Positions 6,825-10,971 of a stretch of 10,971 nucleotides of DNA are shown piece after piece. The stretch's first letter is position 1. Each line of letters opens with the position of its first letter. The stretch covers positions 1 to 10,971 of the forward strand of contig JAFGKV010000215.1 in NCBI GenBank assembly GCA_016928395.1. The letters are read 5' to 3'. The stretch comes from Candidatus Fermentibacterota bacterium. GTDB lineage: Bacteria > JAFGKV01. Below the pieces are notes generated by a model. That model did not search any database, was not told the origin of the DNA, and saw only the letters and a program-made list of their open reading frames with translations. Made by a program: the position numbers and the translations under genes.

Positions 6825-7720
6825 ACCACTTCCAGCATTCGCTCGATGGGGGCACGGGCCCGCTCGGCGATATCCTCAGGGACTGTGATCTCATACTCCA
6901 TGTCACTGAGTGACCAGAAGATCTTCTCCAGAGTCGTGAGTTTCATGTTGGGGCAGTCAGATAGCTCCGTCGCGGGGTAGAATCTCTTGCTCGGGTTCTC
7001 CTTCTTCAGCCGGTGGAGCAGGCCCAGTTCGGTGCCGATGATGAACTCGTCGGCATCTGACTCCCGGCAGTAGCGCAGAATCCCCGACGTACTGCCGACA
7101 TGGTCCGCCATGGCAATGGTCTCAGGCATGCATTCCGGATGAACGGTAACCTTGGCCGCGGGGTGCGCGTTTCGGGCTTCCTGGATGTCCCGCGGCCTAA
7201 TGCGCCGGTGGGTAGGGCAAAAACCCGGCCACAGGTGCAGCTTCTTACCCAATTGGGTCTGTACATAGTGACCAAGATACTGATCAGGCACGAAAAGAAT
7301 CTCGGCGTTACCCATCGATTGCACGACCTTCACGGCATTCGCCGACGTGCAGCAGATATCGCTCATGGCCTTGATGGCTGCGGTGCTGTTGACATAGGTG
7401 ACGACCTTCACTCCCGGAAGCTCAGCCTTGCGGGCCGCCAGCTCCTTCGGCGTGATCATATTGGCCATGGGGCAACCTGCGAACGCATCAGGCATGAGTA
7501 CGGTCTTTCCCGGATTCAGGATTGCGGCAGTCTCGGCCATGAAGTGAACCCCGCAGAACACGATGATATCTGCCGTGGTGGCAGTGACCTTCCGCGCCAA
7601 CTCCAGGGAATCGCCAAGGAAGTCAGCGATGTCCTGCACGTCGCCCAGGGTGTAGTTGTGGGCCAGAATCACTGCATTGCGCCGGGCTTTCAGCGAGGCG
7701 ATCTCTCGAGCGAGATCCAT
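6821..7720 (-). CDS. nadA: Quinolinate synthase NadA
   Basis: NadA condenses iminoaspartate with dihydroxyacetone phosphate to quinolinate, the precursor of NAD, using an oxygen-sensitive [4Fe-4S] cluster in the cytoplasm. The product is 299 residues, normal for the ~300-residue form. The three cluster cysteines are seen at 56 (FCGVHFMAE), 168 (GFCPTH) and 256 (SDCPN). Other family motifs are AHNY near 20-23, LGDSLELA, the YVNSTAAIKAMSDICCTSANAV region and the HPEC segment near 194-197. The ATG at 7720 was chosen because GGAGG lies 8 nt upstream; an in-frame ATG at 7744 would add 8 residues and lacks a ribosome site. No nadB or nadC is adjacent. It is divergent from the Rrf2/WbqC operon, with 351 nt between the start codons. 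Confidence 0.96.
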   Translation of the reverse strand: MDLAREIASLKARRNAVILAHNYTLGDVQDIADFLGDSLELARKVTATTADIIVFCGVHFMAETAAILNPGKTVLMPDAFAGCPMANMITPKELAARKAELPGVKVVTYVNSTAAIKAMSDICCTSANAVKVVQSMGNAEILFVPDQYLGHYVQTQLGKKLHLWPGFCPTHRRIRPRDIQEARNAHPAAKVTVHPECMPETIAMADHVGSTSGILRYCRESDADEFIIGTELGLLHRLKKENPSKRFYPATELSDCPNMKLTTLEKIFWSLSDMEYEITVPEDIAERARAPIERMLEVV

Positions 7721-7852
7721 CGGGCAGACCTCCAGGGATGGCATGCACGTATCGGGGACAAGGTCGTTTGACCTGACGGCGGCAAGATAGCACGATCGCG
7801 CCGCCGGTCTACCGTTTCCACCCGGGGCGACGCTGAGCGCCGGGGGAGGTGA

Positions 7853-7993
7853 ATGAGTGAAGAGGTAGGGGGGCCTGCGGGATTCGGGGGCGCGACGGGA
7901 CGGTCGAGAGAGGCTGGCCAGGAGCGAATGAGCTCGCGCCCGGGGGTGAGCCGGGCCGTGGTGAGGCTTGACGCGGGGCGGTATCTTCCCTAA
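7853..7993 (+). CDS. Possible small ORF, 46 codons, upstream of the Rrf2 operon
   Basis: ATG at 7853 runs to TAA at 7991-7993. Directly upstream is GGGGGAGGTGA, which contains the full GGAGGTGA complement of the 16S anti-Shine-Dalgarno, although only 3 nt separate GGAGG from the ATG, which is short. The peptide starts Met-Ser-Glu-Glu-Val, is Gly/Arg-rich, and has no membrane segment, cysteine or known motif. It ends 78 nt before the Rrf2 start. In G-rich DNA such frames occur by chance; it could be a small protein, a leader peptide or nothing. Confidence 0.2.
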   Translation: MSEEVGGPAGFGGATGRSREAGQERMSSRPGVSRAVVRLDAGRYLP

Positions 7994-7996
7994 TCA
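7968..7996 (+). promoter_or_regulatory. Weak promoter candidate for the Rrf2-WbqC operon
   Basis: TTGACG (7968-7973) is a good -35 match, and TAATCA follows after 17 bp (7991-7996) but matches the -10 consensus poorly. A small inverted repeat AGTGC-ATG-GCACT (7997-8009) follows at once and would sit near the start site, where an autoregulating Rrf2 protein could bind. Both are inferences from weak matches. Confidence 0.22.
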
Positions 7997-8071
7997 AGTG
8001 CATGGCACTGGGTGTCGGGGTCGTCGGGATCTCGCCGGCACGCCCGTGCATCCACGCCCAAGGGAGGCTCT

Positions 8072-8473
8072 ATGAAGCTTACGTCGCGTAGTGAATACGC
8101 GCTGCTGGCCTTGGTGTATTTGGCACGAGAAAACCAGGACGGGTTCATCCCTTCCGAGGTAATCGCCACCGCTCAGGGCATACCGCCCAAGTTCCTGGAG
8201 CAGATCATGTTGGCCCTCAAGCGAGGCAGATATCTGCGGAGCTCCAAGGGCGTGCACGGTGGCTACCGCCTGGCCAAGCCTCCGGGAAAAATCACTCTGG
8301 CCGAGATTATCAGATTCCTGGATGGCGCCCTGGCGCCTACCGAATCGGTCAGCGAGTACTTCTACGAGAAGACACCCATTGCGCGAGAACAGAACCTGAT
8401 GGGCGTGTTCCGTCGGATCCGCGATTATGTCTCCACTACTCTGGAGAGCACGACCCTGGCTGACGTGTGTTAG
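8072..8473 (+). CDS. Rrf2-family transcriptional regulator without Fe-S cysteines
   Basis: The 133-residue product is a typical Rrf2 winged-helix regulator. It starts MKLTSRSEYALLALVYLA, has a recognition-helix region around 34-50 (GIPPKFLEQIMLALKRG) and the family wing motif KGVHGGYRLAKPP at 59-71, followed by the ITLAEIIRFLDG dimer helix. The three cysteines that hold the cluster in IscR or NsrR are absent; the only cysteine is the last residue. It therefore probably responds to something other than a Fe-S cluster, as CymR-type members do. ATG 8072 was chosen for AGGGAGG 4 nt upstream and for the conserved N-terminus; a GTG at 8012 would add 20 unlikely residues. It is the first gene of a four-gene operon, 30 nt before the WbqC-like gene, and probably controls it. 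Confidence 0.93.
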   Translation: MKLTSRSEYALLALVYLARENQDGFIPSEVIATAQGIPPKFLEQIMLALKRGRYLRSSKGVHGGYRLAKPPGKITLAEIIRFLDGALAPTESVSEYFYEKTPIAREQNLMGVFRRIRDYVSTTLESTTLADVC

Positions 8474-8503
8474 CGGCCGGGCCGCGGGGATGCGGGCGGA
8501 TCG

Positions 8504-9259
8504 ATGACCGTCGCCGCTCTCCGGCCGTACTTCGCGCCCCATGCCGGTTACTTCCGGGTCGTGGCAGAAGCGGATCTCCTCGTGGTGCTGGATCTCGTGC
8601 AGTTTCCCCGGGGGACGACGTGGATCACCAGAAACCGATTCAAGAACGCCGATGGCGAGCTGTGGTTGACGGTGCCGGTGTGGAAGAAGGGCCTCGGCCT
8701 CCAGCGAATCGCCGATGTCAAAATCTGCGATGAGGGAAAATGGCGTCACAAACATGTACAGAGCCTCAAGGCCGCCTATGCCCACGCGCCGTTCTTCCTC
8801 GACCACCTGCCTTTCTTGGAAGATCTCTATGACGGCCCTCATGATCACATCGCATCCTTCAACACCGCCCTGATCGCGTACATAGTGGGTAGGTTGGGAC
8901 TTACCGTTCAGATGATCCTGCAGTCGGAAATGGGCATCGAAGGAACGGGCAGCAGCCTTCTGGCAGACCTGATCCGTCATGTGGGCGCCGACGAGATCGT
9001 GGTGCCCGGGGGTGCGGAGAAGCACCTGGATGACACTGTGCTCCGCCACGCCGGCGCAAGGCTCCGGCTGATTCAGACCAGGCCCCCAACCTATCCTCAA
9101 CTCTGGGGGCCATTTCTGCCCGACCTATCTGTGCTGGACATTCTGTTCACCTGTGGATCCCGCGCCCGCCGTATCCTCAGAATCGACTCGGGCGTATGCG
9201 CAGGCGGGTCCGACGCCACAAACCATGCCGAAGGAGTATCTCATGACCGACCGCATTGA
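8504..9259 (+). CDS. WbqC-like family protein
   Basis: The 251-residue product matches the WbqC-like family pattern. Members are named from an O-antigen cluster and turn up in glycan and natural-product loci; their reaction is not known to me. Visible marks are VAALRPYFAPHAGYF at 3-17 (family form HQPxYxPxxGYF, with Gln replaced by Arg), LDLVQFPRG at 29-37, RNRFKN at 43-48, WLTVPV at 54-59, KWRHKHVQSLKAAYAHAPFF at 79-98 and LSVLDILF at 208-215. No signal peptide or membrane segment is seen. The ATG at 8504 fits the family N-terminus but has only a weak G-rich ribosome site, so translation may be coupled to the preceding gene. The last 17 nt overlap the amidinotransferase-like gene, whose AAGGAG site lies inside this gene; the two are likely made together. 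Confidence 0.85.
   Translation: MTVAALRPYFAPHAGYFRVVAEADLLVVLDLVQFPRGTTWITRNRFKNADGELWLTVPVWKKGLGLQRIADVKICDEGKWRHKHVQSLKAAYAHAPFFLDHLPFLEDLYDGPHDHIASFNTALIAYIVGRLGLTVQMILQSEMGIEGTGSSLLADLIRHVGADEIVVPGGAEKHLDDTVLRHAGARLRLIQTRPPTYPQLWGPFLPDLSVLDILFTCGSRARRILRIDSGVCAGGSDATNHAEGVSHDRPH
9231..9236 (+). promoter_or_regulatory. Ribosome site that fixes the amidinotransferase-like start
   Basis: AAGGAG lies inside the end of the WbqC-like gene, 6 nt before the ATG at 9243. It decides against the upstream in-frame GTG at 9153, which would add 30 residues without a ribosome site. Confidence 0.8.
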
Positions 9260-10232
9260 AGCCGCATACGGCGGCGCCGGCTGGTCGCCCCGCACGCAGT
9301 CGACGGGGGACGAATTGGGCCGAATCTGGCGCACCTGCGGCATTGACTCGGAATGGAGGCCGTTGCGGGCGGTGTTGCTCCACTGCCCGGGGCCAGAGTG
9401 GGCTGCGATCGACGACCCAAATCTGGCGCAGATGCTGGAGCGTCCCTATCCCGAAGTCGCGCGTGCAGAACACCATGCGCTGGCGGAGGCATACCGTTCC
9501 GAGGGAGTGATGGTTCACTTGGTGGAACCCGCCGCGACGCCCCCGCCTAATCTCCTCTTCGTGGCCGACCTGCTGTTTTCCACGCCCGAAGGGATCATTC
9601 TCGGCAGACCGGCCTCCACGGTGCGCGCCGGGGAGGAGTGCGTTGTTGCGCAGCGCCTGGGGCAGCTTGGCATCCCGGTGGTCGGCATGGTGCACGGAAC
9701 CGGGGTATTCGAAGGGGCGGACGCCATGTGGATTGACCCGAAGACCGTGATACTATCCACAGGGTTGCGCACCAACGACGAGGGGGCAGGACAGGTGATC
9801 AGAATCCTCCAGGAGATGGATGTAAACACGGTGGTGGTAGGCTTGCCGTTCGGCGCCATGCACCTGATGGGCACCTTCCGCATCGTCGACTGCGATCTTG
9901 CGTTCGTCTGGTCGAATCGCGTACCGTTCAAGGTCGTAGAGACGCTCCGCGCCAAGGGGTTTGACGTGCGCTTCATGCCCGATGAACGGGAGCTGATCGA
10001 GGGTTCCGCGTTGAACCTCGTGGTCGCGGGCCCCCGCCGCGTGCTCATGCCCGCGGGGTGTCCCGTGAGTCAGTCCTTTTACAGGGAGGCCGGAGTCACC
10101 TGCATCCCGGTGGAGGTGGGCGAGCTGAGAAAGGCTGCGGGTAGCATCGGGTGCATGACAGGGGTCCTGGAACGGGAGAGAACCCAGAGTCCCAGGCACC
10201 CAGACTCGGTATCTTCGTACTGGATTACCTGA
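9243..10232 (+). CDS. Amidinotransferase / arginine deiminase / DDAH-superfamily enzyme
   Basis: Enzymes of this fold attack the guanidino carbon of arginine-like substrates with a catalytic cysteine, either hydrolysing it (arginine deiminase, dimethylarginine hydrolase, arginine dihydrolase) or moving the amidino group. The 329-residue product has the motifs in the usual order: FVADLLF with Asp109 (family form FxRD), GRPAS 121-125, FEGAD with Glu157 and Asp160 (usually EGGD), GLRTNDEG 174-181, AMHLMG with His207, and GSIGCMTG with the nucleophile Cys304. The triad is therefore intact, but Val-Ala replaces the usual residues before Asp109 and Ala replaces a Gly of EGGD, so the substrate may differ from free arginine. 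It is cytoplasmic with no signal peptide. The start overlaps the WbqC-like gene by 17 nt, and an Rrf2 gene follows after 16 nt. Hydrolase and transferase cannot be told apart here. Confidence 0.88.
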   Translation: MTDRIEAAYGGAGWSPRTQSTGDELGRIWRTCGIDSEWRPLRAVLLHCPGPEWAAIDDPNLAQMLERPYPEVARAEHHALAEAYRSEGVMVHLVEPAATPPPNLLFVADLLFSTPEGIILGRPASTVRAGEECVVAQRLGQLGIPVVGMVHGTGVFEGADAMWIDPKTVILSTGLRTNDEGAGQVIRILQEMDVNTVVVGLPFGAMHLMGTFRIVDCDLAFVWSNRVPFKVVETLRAKGFDVRFMPDERELIEGSALNLVVAGPRRVLMPAGCPVSQSFYREAGVTCIPVEVGELRKAAGSIGCMTGVLERERTQSPRHPDSVSSYWIT

Positions 10233-10248
10233 AGCGAAAGGAACGCGG

Positions 10249-10671
10249 ATGTCAGGACTCATCAAGATCAGTGACGCGGCTTCTCTGGGCCTCCATGCGG
10301 CAGTGCTGCTTGCCACCCGCAGGGACTCCTTTGTTCCGACGGTTCGGATAGCCGAAGACCTACGCGTATCGCAGGCCCATCTGGCAAAGGTGCTGCAATG
10401 GCTGGCCCGGGCCGGCCTCGTGCGATCGGTCCGTGGCCCCCATGGGGGATTCACTTTGACCCGTGATCCCTCCGCTATCAGCCTTGCCCAGGTGTTTGAG
10501 GCCATCGAGGGCCCCCTCAGCCCCAGCGGCTGCCTGCTGGGAAGGCCGGCCTGTGATGGGACCACCTGCATCTTCGGCGATGTCATCGCCAGGGTGGAAG
10601 CTGAGCTGATGCGCTATCTGTCTACAACGACCCTGGCCCAGTTCGCCGGTATGCGGTTTTCGTCTGATTGA
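10249..10671 (+). CDS. Rrf2-family regulator with a three-cysteine (probable Fe-S) sensor motif
   Basis: This 140-residue Rrf2 protein has a winged helix with VSQAHLAKVLQWLARAGLV at 40-58 and the wing motif VRGPHGGFTLTRD at 61-73. Cys95, Cys102 and Cys107 (spacing C-x6-C-x4-C) lie where IscR and NsrR bind their [2Fe-2S] or [4Fe-4S] cluster (there C-x5-C-x5-C), so a Fe-S sensor of redox state, iron or NO is likely. The exact cluster is not readable from spacing. AAAGGA lies 6 nt before the ATG, and the gap to the preceding stop is 16 nt, so it is the last gene of the operon. It shares the family but not the sensor with the first gene of the operon, and its sequence is clearly diverged from it. 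It probably autoregulates the operon. Confidence 0.93.
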   Translation: MSGLIKISDAASLGLHAAVLLATRRDSFVPTVRIAEDLRVSQAHLAKVLQWLARAGLVRSVRGPHGGFTLTRDPSAISLAQVFEAIEGPLSPSGCLLGRPACDGTTCIFGDVIARVEAELMRYLSTTTLAQFAGMRFSSD

Positions 10672-10846
10672 AAATCCCCGAACGCATCGATATGGTCGTC
10701 GTGAACACCGCATGACAGCCGGAGACACCTCTCAACCCCGACAATCCCTGGCTGAATTCGATCCACACATGAACTCAGACACCAGTAAGGCCTCTGGATG
10801 CGGGAGCACCCAGGTCTTTCGAGGTGGAGAGTACGGCCGCAGTTGG

Positions 10847-10888
10847 CTATCGGCTGTTGGCTATCGGCTGTCAGCTATCGGCTATCGG
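10847..10888 (+). repeat. Six tandem 7-bp repeats of the CTRTCRG family
   Basis: Six consecutive heptamers, one with CTGTTGG and the others CTATCGG or CTGTCAG, preceded by a degenerate CAGTTGG unit as in islands A and B. Copy number is 6 here against 10 in island A and 3 in island B. Confidence 0.85.
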
Positions 10889-10923
10889 GCCCGACCAGCA
10901 TCCAGAGGTGCCCAGCGGCGTGC

Positions 10924-10945
10924 GGGAGGGCAGAGACGCCCTCCC
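10924..10945 (+). repeat. Hairpin of island C with a different stem
   Basis: GGGAGGGC (10924-10931) pairs perfectly with GCCCTCCC (10938-10945) around AGAGAC. The loop is the reverse complement of the island A loop GTCTCT, so the hairpin is inserted in the opposite orientation. The stem sequence is unlike islands A and B but has the same 8-bp length. Confidence 0.72.
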
Positions 10946-10971
10946 CTACGGAGGCCTGCGAGGAACCGTTG

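Larger units (their letters stand above)
7721..8071. other. Divergent intergenic region between nadA and the Rrf2 operon
   Basis: These 351 bases must hold promoters in both directions. The plus-strand half is very G-rich (about 7840-7980). A 46-codon frame with a strong ribosome site (7853-7993) and a weak plus-strand promoter candidate (7968-7996) lie in it. No convincing nadA promoter was found on the minus strand. Confidence 0.4.
10783..10971 (+). repeat. Dispersed mosaic intergenic repeat, island C, cut by window edge
   Basis: The first ~70 bp (10783-10850) match island A with few differences (ACT versus GGA, GGG versus GAG, one missing base). Six heptamers follow (10847-10888; CTATCGG, CTGTTGG, CTATCGG, CTGTCAG, CTATCGG, CTATCGG). 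Next come a hairpin with a different stem (10924-10945) and a GCGAGGAACCGTTG box at the very end (10958-10971). In islands A and B this box precedes the hairpin, so another hairpin may follow beyond the edge. CCTCTGGATGC (10791-10801) recurs inverted as GCATCCAGAGG (10898-10908), perfect over 11 bp. No gene is seen between the Rrf2 stop and the edge. Confidence 0.8.

Noticed and set aside
7100-7771. 223-codon plus-strand frame
   Set aside because: Antisense to nadA, whose cluster cysteines and family motifs are complete.
7994-9100. 368-codon minus-strand frame
   Set aside because: It is antisense to the Rrf2 and WbqC-like genes, which match known families; the long frame reflects high GC content.
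9153-9242. Upstream GTG start adding 30 residues to the amidinotransferase-like protein
   Set aside because: There is no ribosome site at 9153, the extra residues are low-complexity, and AAGGAG precedes the ATG at 9243 at ideal spacing.
9753-10586. 277-codon minus-strand frame
   Set aside because: Antisense to the amidinotransferase-like and Rrf2 genes and without any recognisable motif.

Overview
The window is about 60% GC and looks like chromosomal DNA of an environmental, probably Gram-negative-type bacterium from a little-cultured lineage. Three things suggest this: a very long secreted beta-helix protein of the kind common in FCB-group and planctomycete-like genomes, compact operons with good Shine-Dalgarno sites, and gene-free gaps filled with short tandem repeats and hairpins. 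The phylum is an inference only. No rRNA, tRNA, transposase, integrase or CRISPR array is visible.

Layout. Positions 1-3646 (minus) hold the N-terminal 1215 codons of a secreted protein built from three tandem modules; its C-terminus lies beyond the left edge. It has a strong sigma70-type promoter at 3905-3932 and an untranslated leader of about 250 nt. A gap of about 1 kb (3647-4659) contains that promoter and repeat island A. Positions 4660-6163 (minus) are a two-gene operon: a CYTH-like protein followed by a short Ppx/GppA phosphatase, probably acting on polyphosphate or other phosphoanhydrides. The gap 6164-6820 is another repeat-rich stretch (island B, a separate palindrome and a telomere-like 7-bp repeat). 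nadA (quinolinate synthase, NAD synthesis) occupies 6821-7720 (minus).

Divergent from nadA is a tight four-gene plus-strand operon: an Rrf2 regulator without the Fe-S cysteines (8072-8473), a WbqC-like protein (8504-9259), an amidinotransferase/arginine-deiminase-superfamily enzyme (9243-10232, overlapping the previous gene by 17 nt) and a second Rrf2 regulator carrying a three-cysteine cluster motif (10249-10671). This is the best candidate here for an undescribed system: two uncharacterised enzymes bracketed by two different Rrf2 regulators, one of them probably a redox, iron or NO sensor. The substrate cannot be read from the sequence. The window ends inside repeat island C, which matches island A over its first ~70 bp.

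The three islands share modules: a 7-bp tandem repeat (consensus CTRTCRG), a GAACCGTTG-type box and an 8-bp-stem/6-nt-loop hairpin. They differ in copy number, order and stem sequence, which suggests a mosaic family of dispersed intergenic elements.
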